Below, one piece after another: positions 18,799-30,625 of a DNA stretch of 64,000 nt. Source of the DNA: Pseudomonas sp. CCI4.2 (GTDB taxonomy: Bacteria > Pseudomonadota > Gammaproteobacteria > Pseudomonadales > Pseudomonadaceae); the NCBI RefSeq assembly GCF_034350045.1, contig NZ_CP133781.1, positions 2,944,001 to 3,008,000 of the forward strand, read 5' to 3'. Every line of letters begins with the position of its first letter. Within the stretch, counting starts at the first letter, position 1. The notes beneath the pieces were generated by a model, which did not search any database, was not told the DNA's origin, and saw only the letters and a list, made by a program, of their open reading frames with translations. The position numbers were made by a program, and so were the translations under genes.

Positions 18799-19737
18799 AT
18801 GTCTGCATCCCTCGCGTTCGTTTTTCCGGGTCAAGGCTCGCAGTCCCTCGGCATGTTGGCCGAGCTGGGCGCGCAGTACCCACTGATTCTGGACACCTTT
18901 GCTGAAGCTTCCGCTGCGTTGGGCTACGACCTTTGGGCGTTGACTCAGCAAGGCCCGGAAGCGCACCTCAATCAAACCGATAAGACGCAGCCGGCGATCC
19001 TGACCGCCTCCGTGGCGCTGTGGCGCCTGTGGTTGGCTGAACACACTGCTCGCCCTGCGTTTGTCGCTGGGCACAGTCTCGGTGAATACAGTGCGTTGGT
19101 GGCGGCTGGCAGCCTGAGCCTGAGCGATGCGGTCAAGTTGGTGCAGCGCCGGGGCCAGTTGATGCAGGAAGCCGTGCCCGCAGGGCAAGGCGCAATGGCA
19201 GCGATTTTGGGTCTGGCGGATGCTGACGTATTGGCTGCGTGCGCCGAGTCGGCTCAAGGTGATGTGGTCAGCGCGGTGAATTTCAATTCGCCGGGCCAAG
19301 TGGTGATCGCAGGTTCCGCTGCCGCTGTCGAGCGGGCCATGGAGGCCTGTAAGGCCCGTGGTGCAAAGCGTGCGATGCCGTTGCCCGTCAGCGTGCCGTC
19401 GCACTGCGAATTGATGCGTCCGGCTGCAGAGCGCTTCGCTGAGTCCATCGAAGCGATTGCCTGGCAGACGCCACAGATCCAACTGGTGCAAAATGTCAGC
19501 GCATCAGCGGTGACTGATCTTGCTACCCTCAAACACGATTTGCTTGAGCAGTTGTACAAACCCGTGCGTTGGGTCGAGTCCATCCAATGTCTGGCCGCTA
19601 ATGGCGCTACCCAGTTGGTCGAATGTGGTCCGGGTAAAGTGCTTGCGGGCTTGAACAAACGCTGCGCCGAAGGCGTGACGACTTACAACCTCAACACCCC
19701 AGATGCCTTCGCTGCCACTCGCGCGGCATTGGCCTGA
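18799..19737 (+). CDS. fabD: malonyl-CoA:ACP transacylase
   Basis: Loads malonyl groups onto acyl carrier protein for fatty-acid elongation. The 312 residues have the N-terminal FVFPGQGSQ motif and the nucleophile elbow AGHSLGEYSAL with serine near 92. The partner histidine lies in VPSHCELM. AGGGG at 18786-18790 provides the ribosome-binding site. First of the fabD-fabG-acpP-fabF series. Confidence 0.96.
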   Translation: MSASLAFVFPGQGSQSLGMLAELGAQYPLILDTFAEASAALGYDLWALTQQGPEAHLNQTDKTQPAILTASVALWRLWLAEHTARPAFVAGHSLGEYSALVAAGSLSLSDAVKLVQRRGQLMQEAVPAGQGAMAAILGLADADVLAACAESAQGDVVSAVNFNSPGQVVIAGSAAAVERAMEACKARGAKRAMPLPVSVPSHCELMRPAAERFAESIEAIAWQTPQIQLVQNVSASAVTDLATLKHDLLEQLYKPVRWVESIQCLAANGATQLVECGPGKVLAGLNKRCAEGVTTYNLNTPDAFAATRAALA

Positions 19738-19751
19738 TTAGGAGAACTTGC

Positions 19752-20495
19752 ATGAGCCTGCAAGGTAAAGTTGCACTGGTCACCGGTGCGAGCCGCGGTA
19801 TTGGCCAAGCCATTGCCCTTGAATTGGGACGTAACGGAGCGATCGTGGTCGGAACCGCAACGTCTGAGTCCGGTGCTGAGCGTATCAGCGCGACCTTCAA
19901 GGAAAACGGCATCGAGGGCTTTGGCCTGATGCTGAATGTGTGTGATGCGCAATCCGTGAGCGCAACCTTGGCGTTGATTCAGGAGCGCGTTGGTGCACCG
20001 TTGATTCTCGTCAATAACGCCGGCATCACCCGTGACAACCTGATGATGCGGATGAAGGATGACGAGTGGCATGACGTTGTGGACACGAACCTGAACAGTC
20101 TGTTTCGGCTGTCCAAGGGTGTTCTGCGCGGCATGACCAAGGCCCGTTGGGGCCGAATCATCAGTATTGGTTCGGTTGTGGGTGCCATGGGCAACGCAGG
20201 CCAAGTAAACTACGCAGCTGCGAAAGCCGGTCTGGAAGGTTTCAGTCGGGCTCTGGCGCGTGAAGTCGGCTCCCGAGCGGTCACCGTGAACTCGGTAGCC
20301 CCCGGTTTTATCGACACTGATATGACCCGCGAGCTGCCAGAAGCGCAACGTGAATCACTGATAAGCCAAATCCCTTTGGGGCGTTTGGGGCAAGCTCAAG
20401 AGATCGCGCATGTGGTCGCTTTTCTTGCATCTGAAGGTGCAGGCTACGTGACTGGGGCTACAATCCCGGTAAACGGCGGCATGTACATGAGCTGA
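19752..20495 (+). CDS. fabG: 3-oxoacyl-ACP reductase
   Basis: NADPH-dependent reduction of 3-ketoacyl-ACP. A 247-residue short-chain dehydrogenase with the cofactor motif TGASRGIGQA, NNAGITRDN and the Ser-Tyr-Lys triad (SIGSVVGAMGNAGQVNYAAAKAG). It starts 14 bp after fabD, with TTAGGAGAA upstream. Confidence 0.96.
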   Translation: MSLQGKVALVTGASRGIGQAIALELGRNGAIVVGTATSESGAERISATFKENGIEGFGLMLNVCDAQSVSATLALIQERVGAPLILVNNAGITRDNLMMRMKDDEWHDVVDTNLNSLFRLSKGVLRGMTKARWGRIISIGSVVGAMGNAGQVNYAAAKAGLEGFSRALAREVGSRAVTVNSVAPGFIDTDMTRELPEAQRESLISQIPLGRLGQAQEIAHVVAFLASEGAGYVTGATIPVNGGMYMS

Positions 20496-20590
20496 ATGTG
20501 ACGGATCGCTTCAAAAAAATGTCATACGAGCGGTCCAAAATCCGTTATAAAGCTGCAATCTATTAATGGCAGAAGGCGGGTGTGGTTCCA

Positions 20591-20624
20591 GAGGTTTGCG
20601 TATTGAGCTTGAAATGCGCAAAAC
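20591..20624 (+). other. hairpin between fabG and acpP
   Basis: GAGGTTT-GCG pairs with GCGCAAAACCTC (one bulge) and is followed by the pyrimidine-rich TTCTTACACTT. It could be a weak terminator or a processing site that lets acpP be expressed at a different level. A TATAAA at 20546-20551 could be an acpP -10, with no clear -35. Confidence 0.4.
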
Positions 20625-20687
20625 CTCTTCTTACACTTACCCACCGGCCAGCTGCCTGAATTTGTCCACTAGGAGTTAAAACAAGGT

Positions 20688-20927
20688 ATGAGCACCATCG
20701 AAGAACGCGTCAAGAAAATCGTTGTCGAGCAACTTGGCGTCAAAGAGGAAGAAGTGACCAACAAGGCTTCTTTCGTTGAAGACCTGGGCGCTGACTCCCT
20801 TGATACCGTGGAGCTGGTGATGGCTCTCGAAGAGGAATTCGAGACCGAAATCCCTGACGAAGAAGCTGAAAAAATCACCACCGTTCAAGCTGCTATCGAT
20901 TACGTCACAGCACACGAAGTGAAATAA
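20688..20927 (+). CDS. acpP: acyl carrier protein
   Basis: The 79-residue acidic carrier of growing acyl chains. The phosphopantetheine serine is Ser37 in the [10 protein letters not shown] motif. TAGGAG lies upstream of the ATG. A strong terminator follows, which is consistent with a very abundant separate transcript. Confidence 0.97.
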   Translation: MSTIEERVKKIVVEQLGVKEEEVTNKASFVEDLGADSLDTVELVMALEEEFETEIPDEEAEKITTVQAAIDYVTAHEVK

Positions 20928-20952
20928 GTTTTAATCGTCGCTTGCTGACTCG

Positions 20953-20993
20953 GAAAAACCGCACTGCCTTTGCTGGCGTGCGGTTTTTTCTTT
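20953..20993 (+). terminator. rho-independent terminator after acpP
   Basis: AAAAACCGCAC (from 20954) pairs with GTGCGGTTTTTT (to 20989) around a 13-base loop and is followed by CTTT. It lies between acpP and fabF. Confidence 0.92.
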
Positions 20994-21036
20994 AAAAATG
21001 ATCGAAAGTGTCGTCAATAAAGAGAAGGAGAGTGCT

Positions 21037-22281
21037 GTGTCGCGTAGACGCGTCGTAGTCACCGGTATGGGTATGCTGTCGCCATTGGGCACCGATGTGC
21101 CGAGCAGCTGGCAAGGCATTCTGGCGGGCCGCAGTGGCATTGGCCTGATAGAGCATACGGACCTTTCAGCCTTCACCACTCGTTTTGGCGGTTCGGTAAA
21201 GGATTTTAAGGTTGAGGAGTATCTGGCGGCCAAAGAAGCCCGACGTCTTGACTTGTTTATCCAATACGGACTGGCTGCCAGTTTTCAGGCTGTGCGTAAT
21301 TCCGGCCTTGAAGTGACCGATGAAAACCGAGACCGAATTGGCGTTGCCATGGGTGCCGGCATCGGTGGTTTGACCAATATCCAGAACAATAGCCGTTCGT
21401 TGCTCGAGCAAGGGCCGGGGAAAATCTCTCCGTTTTTTGTGCCGGGCTCGATCATCAACATGATTTCTGGCTTCCTCTCGATTCACCTCGGTGCACAGGG
21501 GCCTAACTACGCCATCGCCACGGCATGCACCACCGGGACGCATAGCATCGGCATGGCCGCACGCAATATCGTCTACGGTGAAGCTGACGTGATGATTGCC
21601 GGTGGCGCCGAAATGGCCGCCTGTGGTTTGGGCATGGGTGGCTTCGGCGCGTCTCGAGCGTTGTCCACGCGCAATGACGACCCTGCTCGCGCCAGCCGTC
21701 CTTGGGACAAGGGCCGTGACGGTTTCGTCCTGTCTGATGGTGCCGGTGCGTTGGTACTCGAAGAGCTTGAGCACGCCAAAGCGCGCGGCGCGACGATTTA
21801 TGCTGAGCTGATCGGCTTCGGCATGAGCGGTGATGCTTATCACATGACCTCGCCACCGGAAGATGGAGCGGGTGCTGCGCGGTGTATTACCAATGCGCTG
21901 CGTGACGCCAAACTCAATGTCGATGAAGTGCAGTACATCAACGCCCATGGCACATCGACCCTAGCGGGCGACCTGGCCGAAGCGACGGCAATCAAGACGG
22001 TGTTTGGTGACCATGCTTACAAGCTGGCGGTCAGTTCTACCAAATCGATGACCGGGCATTTGCTCGGTGCAGCAGGCGCCGTCGAGGCGATCTTCTGCAT
22101 TCTGGCAATCAATGGTCAGGTCGCACCGCCGACCATCAACCTTGATGAGCCGGACGAAGGGTGTGACCTGGACTTCGTGCCCCACGAAGCGAAGCCGATG
22201 CCAATCGACGTTGCCGTGTCCAACTCCTTTGGTTTCGGCGGCACCAACGGCTCGCTGGTTTTCCGCCGGTTCGTTGATTGA
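21037..22281 (+). CDS. fabF: beta-ketoacyl-ACP synthase II
   Basis: Condensing enzyme of fatty-acid elongation. The 414 residues carry the Cys-His-His set: the cysteine in [12 protein letters not shown], and the histidines in [11 protein letters not shown] and [13 protein letters not shown]. The GTG at 21037 ([12 protein letters not shown]) with AAGGAGAG just upstream is chosen over the in-frame ATG at 20998, which lies next to the acpP terminator. The stop overlaps the pabC ATG. Confidence 0.95.
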   Translation: MSRRRVVVTGMGMLSPLGTDVPSSWQGILAGRSGIGLIEHTDLSAFTTRFGGSVKDFKVEEYLAAKEARRLDLFIQYGLAASFQAVRNSGLEVTDENRDRIGVAMGAGIGGLTNIQNNSRSLLEQGPGKISPFFVPGSIINMISGFLSIHLGAQGPNYAIATACTTGTHSIGMAARNIVYGEADVMIAGGAEMAACGLGMGGFGASRALSTRNDDPARASRPWDKGRDGFVLSDGAGALVLEELEHAKARGATIYAELIGFGMSGDAYHMTSPPEDGAGAARCITNALRDAKLNVDEVQYINAHGTSTLAGDLAEATAIKTVFGDHAYKLAVSSTKSMTGHLLGAAGAVEAIFCILAINGQVAPPTINLDEPDEGCDLDFVPHEAKPMPIDVAVSNSFGFGGTNGSLVFRRFVD

Positions 22282-23096
22282 TGTTGAGCTGGATCGACGG
22301 TCGGCCGGCGGACACTCTGTCCATTACGGATCGAGGTTTGGCTTACGGTGATGGGTTGTTTGAAACCATCGCCGTCAAGGCGGGACGACCGTTGCTGATG
22401 GAGCGTCATCTGGCGCGACTTGGGCTGGGTTGCAGCCGTCTGGCAATCGCGGCTGATCAAGGGTTGATTCGCAGTGAGTTACTGGCGTTTTCCGCGCAGT
22501 TGGGCGATGGCGTCATGAAGCTTATTGTCACCCGTGGCGACAGCTTGCGTGGTTATGCGCCGCCGCCCCAAGCGCTGGCACGACGAATTATTCAGGGCCA
22601 TCCTCCTTCGCCTTATCCGGCGATTCATGCCGATCAGGGGGTGTGCCTGTTTGCCTGCGTTACCCGTTTGTCCGAGCAGCCGCTGCTGGCGGGGCTCAAG
22701 CACCTCAATCGATTGGAACAAGTACTCGCCCGCAGTGAATGGCAGGACAGCGCCTTTGCCGAAGGGCTCATGTGTGACGCGTCGGGACGTGTCATTGAGG
22801 GTGTCTACAGCAACCTGTTTTTGATTGCGGACAATGTGTTAATCACCGCCGATCTGGGCCGTTGCGGTGTAGCGGGAGTAATGCGCGCCGAGCTATTGGC
22901 GCAGGCACATACCTTGGGCATCGCCACCGAGGTTCGCGACATCGACATACACGATCTGGAACAAGCCGATGAGGTTTTTGTGTGCAACAGCGTCTACGGG
23001 GTGTGGCCCGTGCGAGGGGTTGCGCTGCTGAACTGGCCGGTTGGTCCACTCACCCGTAAACTGCAGGGCATCGCTCGCACGCTTCTGGATGTTTGA
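22281..23096 (+). CDS. pabC: aminodeoxychorismate lyase
   Basis: PLP enzyme that releases 4-aminobenzoate from aminodeoxychorismate for folate. The 271-residue class-IV aminotransferase fold begins [29 protein letters not shown] and contains LKHLNRLEQVLAR with the PLP lysine and EVFVCNSVYGVWPV. It is joined to fabF by a one-base overlap, the conserved fabF-pabC-mltG order. Confidence 0.94.
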   Translation: MLSWIDGRPADTLSITDRGLAYGDGLFETIAVKAGRPLLMERHLARLGLGCSRLAIAADQGLIRSELLAFSAQLGDGVMKLIVTRGDSLRGYAPPPQALARRIIQGHPPSPYPAIHADQGVCLFACVTRLSEQPLLAGLKHLNRLEQVLARSEWQDSAFAEGLMCDASGRVIEGVYSNLFLIADNVLITADLGRCGVAGVMRAELLAQAHTLGIATEVRDIDIHDLEQADEVFVCNSVYGVWPVRGVALLNWPVGPLTRKLQGIARTLLDV

Positions 23097-23099
23097 TCA

Positions 23100-26020
<2,921 letters not shown>

Positions 26021-26058
26021 ACTCCGGCATCAGGATCACTTCCCCCAAAGGAGTTGCA

Positions 26059-26415
26059 ATGAATTTGCCGCTGAGCCCCGGTCCACGTAATGGCATTCTG
26101 TCTCTGACCATCAAGGACAAGTCAGTCCTATACGCCGCTTACATGCCCTTTATCAAAAATGGTGGTTTGTTCATCCCAACCAGCAAAAGCTACAAGCTGG
26201 GTGATGAGGTGTTCATGCTGCTTAACTTGATGGACGAGCCGGAAAAAATTCCGGTGACGGGCAAAGTGACCTGGATTACACCTAAAGGCGCCCAAGGCAA
26301 TCGGGCTGCTGGCGTTGGCGTTCAATTCAACGACGGTGACAACGCCGCCCGCAATAAAATCGAAACGTATCTGGCCGGTGCTCTCAAATCCGACCGTCCC
26401 ACTCATACAATGTAG
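26059..26415 (+). CDS. pilZ: type IV pilus assembly protein PilZ
   Basis: Cytoplasmic protein needed for type IV pilus biogenesis in P. aeruginosa. The 118 residues begin MNLPLSPGPRNGILSLTIKD. The founding PilZ lacks the RxxxR and (D/N)xSxxG motifs needed to bind cyclic di-GMP, and I do not see them here either. AAAGGAG lies 6 bases before the ATG. It is placed between holB and tatD, as in P. aeruginosa. Confidence 0.95.
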   Translation: MNLPLSPGPRNGILSLTIKDKSVLYAAYMPFIKNGGLFIPTSKSYKLGDEVFMLLNLMDEPEKIPVTGKVTWITPKGAQGNRAAGVGVQFNDGDNAARNKIETYLAGALKSDRPTHTM

Positions 26416-26429
26416 TTGTCGCCACCTTC

Positions 26430-27215
26430 ATGCTTGTAGATTCCCATTGTCACCTCGACCGTCTCGATCTCGCTGAACACGCCGGTTCATTGGATGCTGC
26501 CCTAGACGCCGCTCGGGCGCGTGGCGTCGGGCATTTTCTGTGCATCGGGGTCAGTGCTGAGAACGCTGGCGCGGTCAAAGCCCTGGCTGAGCGCTACGAC
26601 GATGTGGACTGCTCAGTGGGCATTCACCCGCTCGACCTGCAACCTGGCGCGGCCCCCGCGTTGGACTGGTTATTGGCCGAGCTGAATCATCCTCGGGTGG
26701 TCGCCATTGGCGAAACTGGGCTCGATTATCACTACGAGCCCGAAGCTGCACAGCTTCAGCAAGCGTCCTTTCGCTTGCACCTTGAAGCCGCCAATCTTAC
26801 CGGCAAGCCGGTGATCGTCCACACTCGGGGTGCTCGCGCCGACACCCTGGGTCTGTTGCGTGAAGCGGCTTTGCCACAGGGTGGGGTGTTGCACTGTTTT
26901 ACTGAAGATTGGGCGATGGCCAAGGCGGCGCTGGACATGGGGTTCTATATCTCACTGTCCGGTATCGTCACCTTCCGCAACGCAGATGCCTTGCGTGACG
27001 TGGCGCGCCAAGTGCCCGTTGACCGATTGCTGGTGGAAACCGATTCGCCTTATCTGGCGCCTATCCCTTACCGAGGCAAGCCAAACCTGCCGCAATACGT
27101 GCGGGAAGTGGCTGAGTTTCTGGCGATGTTGCGTGGCGAGTCCTATGAGCGCTTTGCCGAGCAGACCACTGAAAACTTCGCGCGACTGTTTCCACTGGCT
27201 CATCTGAAATCCTGA
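26430..27215 (+). CDS. TatD-family metal-dependent hydrolase
   Basis: A 261-residue TIM-barrel hydrolase with VDSHCHLDRLDL at the N-terminus, GETGLDYHYE near 88, VIVHTRGA and VETDSPYLAPIPYRGK near 203-218. Relatives (TatD, YcfH, YjjV) are metal-dependent DNases or deacylases. The YcfH type normally neighbours holB and pilZ. The exact substrate is unknown. Confidence 0.93.
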   Translation: MLVDSHCHLDRLDLAEHAGSLDAALDAARARGVGHFLCIGVSAENAGAVKALAERYDDVDCSVGIHPLDLQPGAAPALDWLLAELNHPRVVAIGETGLDYHYEPEAAQLQQASFRLHLEAANLTGKPVIVHTRGARADTLGLLREAALPQGGVLHCFTEDWAMAKAALDMGFYISLSGIVTFRNADALRDVARQVPVDRLLVETDSPYLAPIPYRGKPNLPQYVREVAEFLAMLRGESYERFAEQTTENFARLFPLAHLKS

Positions 27216-27227
27216 AAGCCCGGCTTG

Positions 27228-27308
27228 CTGTAGGAGCCAACTCGTTGGCGAAGCGGCTTGATGTGGTGTCTCTGGTAAACCGCCTCGCCAACAAGTTGGC
27301 TGCTACAG
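27228..27308. repeat. REPIN: inverted pair of REP elements
   Basis: The two 29-bp arms, CTGTAGGAGCCAACTCGTTG and so on (from 27228) and the reverse version ending GTTGGCTGCTACAG (27308), are near-perfect complements around a 23-bp centre. This is the standard layout of a pseudomonad REP doublet. It sits just after tatD. Confidence 0.85.
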
Positions 27309-27347
27309 ATCGGGGTTGTATCTCTGCTACGTGGAGAAAATCATATG

Positions 27348-27387
27348 CAAAAAAAAACCCGGGTTCTGGGGGGTGAATCCGGGTTAA
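27348..27387 (-). terminator. rho-independent terminator, minus strand
   Basis: Read on the minus strand, AACCCGG and CCGGGTT form a stem followed by a run of nine T residues. It lies 6 bases past a TAA (27395-27393) that ends an open stretch in frame with the aminotransferase, and about 170 bases past the aminotransferase stop. Confidence 0.85.
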
Positions 27388-27392
27388 GACCA

Positions 27393-27557
27393 TTAGGAGT
27401 AAACAAAGGTACGCGATCCATTGGTACCTTCATCGGCGCGCCACTTGGGGGAGATGCCGCGCCGACGAATTAAGTATTGGTCATGATTGCCGCGCGTCCA
27501 GCCCAATCGATGTAATTCTTTAAACTGATTTGGAATACCTGCGCTTCGATTGAGTTC
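27393..27557 (-). other. unexplained open stretch in frame after the aminotransferase stop
   Basis: Directly after the TGA of the aminotransferase gene the same frame stays open for 54 codons and ends in TAA just before the terminator. The translation includes HRLGWTRGNHDQYLIRRR and GISPKWRADEGTNGSRTFVY and looks protein-like. No ATG, GTG or well-placed ribosome-binding site opens it. The only ordinary start is a TTG that would give about 37 residues. It may be a small gene with an unusual start, a remnant or chance. An 8-bp inverted repeat TCGGCGCG / CGCGCCGA lies inside it. Confidence 0.35.
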
Positions 27558-28691
27558 TCACAAAACCGCCGATTCTCGCACTAGTGCCAAAGTTTCTTCG
27601 ATTACCCGTGACTCGGTATAGAAATGGGGGGAAAAGCGAATGCCGGGTCCGCGCTGGACGCACACCACTTGCTGTTGCTTCAGCCGCTCAAACAGTACTG
27701 CGTTCTCCACGCCATCAAGGCTGAACGATAGAATACCCGCCCGCCGCTTAGGGTCTTTCGACGTGTGCAGGCGAGCGCCGGGGATGGAACTCAGTCCTTC
27801 TTCCAGCCATAGAACGCGCTCGGCGATGGCAGTGCCGACCTGTTCCATGCCCACTTCCTCAAGCAGCGAAAGACTGGCTTCCAACGCCATGCTGCCCAGG
27901 ACGTTCGGGCTGCCGCATTCAAAACGACGCGCGGACAAGGCTGGCTCCCACGTAGTGCGGTTGTAATCACCCATGTGTTCCAACATATGCCAGCCGAACT
28001 CGTGCAGCTTTAACTGGGGTCGCAACGCGGCGCGGCAATAGAACACTCCCAGACCCTCAGGGCCCAGCAACCATTTGTGGCCGTCAGCCATGGCGAAGTC
28101 GCATTGACTGGCTTGAACATCGAAGGGCAGGGCCCCCAAGTGCTGAATGGCGTCGATGCAAAACAGTACGTTGCGTTGCTTGCAGCCTTGGCCAAGCACC
28201 TCAAGATCAAGACGCAGGCCTGTGGCGAATTGCACCGCGCTTATCGACAACAGTCGTGTGCGAGGACCGCACGCGGCAAGCAATGCTGCTTGCGGGTCAT
28301 CACTCTTTAGGCTGACCTGAATGACCTCGACGCCTTGTGGCTTAAGTGACTCCCAGACGATTCGGTTTGAAGGGAATTCCTCGTCACTGATGACGATTTG
28401 ATCGCCGCTCTTCCAGTCCAGTCCGAACGCAACGAATGACAGTGCCTCTGAGGTATTTTTGACCAGCGCAATGTCATCGGTCGACGGCGCATTCAGCAGC
28501 CGCATCAGGCGTTCACGAAGGCGCTGTTCTACTATCATCCAGTCGGGATAGTCACGTGCGCCCAGTAAAACGTTCTCCTGGGCAAAACGGGTGACCGCGG
28601 TTGCGGCACGTTTTGGCCATGGAGCGACCGCCGCGTGGTTCAAATATCGCAGCCCTGGAGCTTGTGTAAATTCATCAAGAAACGTAGACAT
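27558..28691 (-). CDS. class-V aminotransferase fold PLP enzyme
   Basis: A 377-residue PLP-dependent protein of the cysteine-desulfurase / isopenicillin-N-epimerase-like group. The PLP lysine is in MADGHKWLLGPEGLG near residue 205. The N-terminus GLRYLNHAAVAPWP and the ISDEEFPSNRIVW segment are typical. The catalytic cysteine loop of IscS is not apparent, so desulfurase activity is doubtful and the substrate is unknown. It is divergent from a TetR regulator with about 80 bp between them, so the regulator may control it. Confidence 0.85.
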   Translation of the reverse strand: MSTFLDEFTQAPGLRYLNHAAVAPWPKRAATAVTRFAQENVLLGARDYPDWMIVEQRLRERLMRLLNAPSTDDIALVKNTSEALSFVAFGLDWKSGDQIVISDEEFPSNRIVWESLKPQGVEVIQVSLKSDDPQAALLAACGPRTRLLSISAVQFATGLRLDLEVLGQGCKQRNVLFCIDAIQHLGALPFDVQASQCDFAMADGHKWLLGPEGLGVFYCRAALRPQLKLHEFGWHMLEHMGDYNRTTWEPALSARRFECGSPNVLGSMALEASLSLLEEVGMEQVGTAIAERVLWLEEGLSSIPGARLHTSKDPKRRAGILSFSLDGVENAVLFERLKQQQVVCVQRGPGIRFSPHFYTESRVIEETLALVRESAVL

Positions 28692-28770
28692 GGTCGGATG
28701 ATCCGTGCAATTTGGCGCAAGTTAGGCATAATACGCGGCTTCGATTTTGACCCCCAACAGACCTTCTCTT

Positions 28771-29412
28771 ATGCAGAAAGAACCTCGTAAGGTCCGTGAG
28801 TTTCGTCGCCGCGAGCAAGAAATTCTCGATACCGCGCTAAAGCTGTTCCTCGATCAAGGTGAAGACAGTGTCACCGTCGAGATGATCGCGGATGCCGTGG
28901 GTATCGGCAAAGGCACCATCTATAAGCACTTCAAGTCAAAAGCGGAGATTTATCTGCGTTTGATGCTCGATTATGAGCGGGATTTGAATGAGTTGCTTCA
29001 CTCTGCCGACGTCGACAAGGATAAGGAAGCTTTATCCCGTGCCTACTTCGAATTCCGAATGCGAGATCCGCAGCGCTACCGGTTGTTTGATCGCCTGGAA
29101 GAAAAGGTGGTCAAGGGTAATCAGGTGCCGGAGATGGTGGTTGAACTGCACAAGATTCGTGCCTCGAATTTTGAACGCCTGACGTTGTTGATTGAAGGCC
29201 GAATCAACGAAGGCAAGCTTGAAGACGTGCCTCCTTATTTCCACTTCTGCGCGTCCTGGGCGTTGGTACATGGCGCCGTAGCGCTGTATCACTCGCCGTT
29301 CTGGAGTAATGTGCTCGAAGATCAGGAAGGGTTCTTTCAATTCTTGATGGATATTGGCGTTCGCATGGGCAACAAGCGCAAACGCGATACCGATACCCCG
29401 CCCAGCAGCTAA
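28771..29412 (+). CDS. TetR-family transcriptional regulator
   Basis: A 213-residue regulator with the N-terminal helix-turn-helix TVEMIADAVGIGKGTIYKHFKSKAEI (residues about 34-60) and a variable ligand-binding C-terminus. The ATG at 28771 (MQKEPRKVREFRRREQEIL) is used. An upstream TTG would add eight residues. Its ligand is unknown. A similar regulator follows tatD in P. aeruginosa from memory. Confidence 0.88.
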   Translation: MQKEPRKVREFRRREQEILDTALKLFLDQGEDSVTVEMIADAVGIGKGTIYKHFKSKAEIYLRLMLDYERDLNELLHSADVDKDKEALSRAYFEFRMRDPQRYRLFDRLEEKVVKGNQVPEMVVELHKIRASNFERLTLLIEGRINEGKLEDVPPYFHFCASWALVHGAVALYHSPFWSNVLEDQEGFFQFLMDIGVRMGNKRKRDTDTPPSS

Positions 29413-29492
29413 GGCATTCGGCGGCCTTATGGTTGCAGGTAGGCAATGCGGCGGTGAGAGTCCGAGTAATATACTCAGGCATAGGTCTTGCT

Positions 29493-29518
29493 AAAACTTG
29501 ATAGGTGAGTCAAGTTTT
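29493..29518. promoter_or_regulatory. perfect palindrome upstream of moaA
   Basis: AAAACTTGA (29493-29501) and TCAAGTTTT (29510-29518) are exact inverted repeats around an 8-base centre, 31 bases before the moaA ATG. It could be an operator or a weak terminator for the TetR gene. It is much more A/T rich than the surroundings. Confidence 0.45.
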
Positions 29519-29548
29519 AACGGTCCATTTTCCCTGCCGGAGTCCATC

Positions 29549-30517
29549 ATGATCGTTGACCGTCAAGGCAGGCGATTTCGCAATTTGCGGATCAGCCTGA
29601 CGTCCGCCTGCAATTACGCCTGCACCTACTGCGTGCCCGACGGCAAGCGCCTGATTGCTGCGCAGGATGAGTTGTCGGCGGATGCTATGGCGCGTGGTGT
29701 GGCGTATCTGATCGAAGCCGCAGGTATTGAACGGCTACGCATCACCGGTGGCGAACCTCTGGTCAGTCCGAAACTGGAAGCCTTCATGGCGCAAATCGGG
29801 CAATTGGGCCTCGATGAAATTAGCCTGACAACCAACGGTCAACTGCTTGCTCGCAAGCTGCCGCTGCTGGTGGCTGCCAATATTCGTCGACTTAACGTAT
29901 CGCTCGACACCCTCGACCCGCTGGCGTTTCGCACCATTGCTCGTGGCGGCGATCTGCTTACCGTGCTCGACGGAATGACCCAGGCCAGCGCGGCGGGGAT
30001 CAAAATCAAAGTCAATATGGTGCCGCTGCGCGGGCAAAACCTCGATCAAGTATTACCCTTGCTTGATTACTGCCTTGAGCGTGGTTATGAGCTGCGCTTT
30101 ATAGAGCTGATGCGCATGGGCCACTTGGCCAGTGATTCGAATGCGTTTTTGCAGCAATTCGTCAGCTTGCAGCAACTGCTGACACTCATTGGCGAGCACT
30201 ACGAATACCTTCAAGCGGATGCGCCCGTGGATGCCACGGCAGTGCGCTATCAAATTCCCGGCAAAGGGTTTTTTGGGGTCATCGCCAACGAAAGCGTGCC
30301 GTTTTGCCGAACCTGCTCGCGCTTGCGCCTGTCTTCAACGGGATGGCTGCATGGCTGCCTGTCGTCCAGCAACCGTCATTATGTCGGCGACCTGCTGGAC
30401 AAACCCCGCCACCAAGCTCTGCCAGCGTTGCAACGTTTGCTCGTCAAGGCGTTGAGCGATAAGCAGGAAGTGGCATTTTCCGGTGGCGCTACGGTGATGA
30501 AGATTATTGGGGGGTAG
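29549..30517 (+). CDS. moaA: GTP 3',8-cyclase
   Basis: Radical SAM enzyme that rearranges GTP in the first step of molybdenum-cofactor synthesis. The 322 residues show the SAM cluster CNYACTYC near residue 20, RITGGEPLVSP, the second iron-sulfur cluster (CRTCSRLRL plus a third cysteine 14 residues later) and the essential C-terminal Gly-Gly. The ATG at 29549 (MIVDRQGRRF) is preferred over an in-frame start at 29498. No other moa gene is adjacent. Confidence 0.92.
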   Translation: MIVDRQGRRFRNLRISLTSACNYACTYCVPDGKRLIAAQDELSADAMARGVAYLIEAAGIERLRITGGEPLVSPKLEAFMAQIGQLGLDEISLTTNGQLLARKLPLLVAANIRRLNVSLDTLDPLAFRTIARGGDLLTVLDGMTQASAAGIKIKVNMVPLRGQNLDQVLPLLDYCLERGYELRFIELMRMGHLASDSNAFLQQFVSLQQLLTLIGEHYEYLQADAPVDATAVRYQIPGKGFFGVIANESVPFCRTCSRLRLSSTGWLHGCLSSSNRHYVGDLLDKPRHQALPALQRLLVKALSDKQEVAFSGGATVMKIIGG

Positions 30518-30566
30518 GGCCAATCCAGTGGGGCAGTAGACGATATGACGAAGCGGGAAATCCCTG

Positions 30567-30625
30567 TTGCAATCGTTTATAGATGAAATATCATCGTCTA
30601 AGTCAATTTAACGATGAAATATCAT
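30567..30625 (+). promoter_or_regulatory. hipBA promoter with two operators
   Basis: -35 TTGCAA (30567-30572), a 16-bp spacer and -10 TATCAT (30589-30594). The 13-base sequence GATGAAATATCAT occurs twice (30582-30594 and 30613-30625), each copy with an ATGA-N4-TCAT inverted repeat, 31 bp apart (three helical turns). The first covers the -10 and the second runs into the hipB start codon, as expected for autorepression by HipB. Confidence 0.75.

Noticed and set aside
27558..27560. TGA of the aminotransferase gene as a selenocysteine codon
   Set aside because: The protein already has a normal family C-terminus, I see no selenocysteine insertion hairpin, and the enzyme has no need for such a residue.
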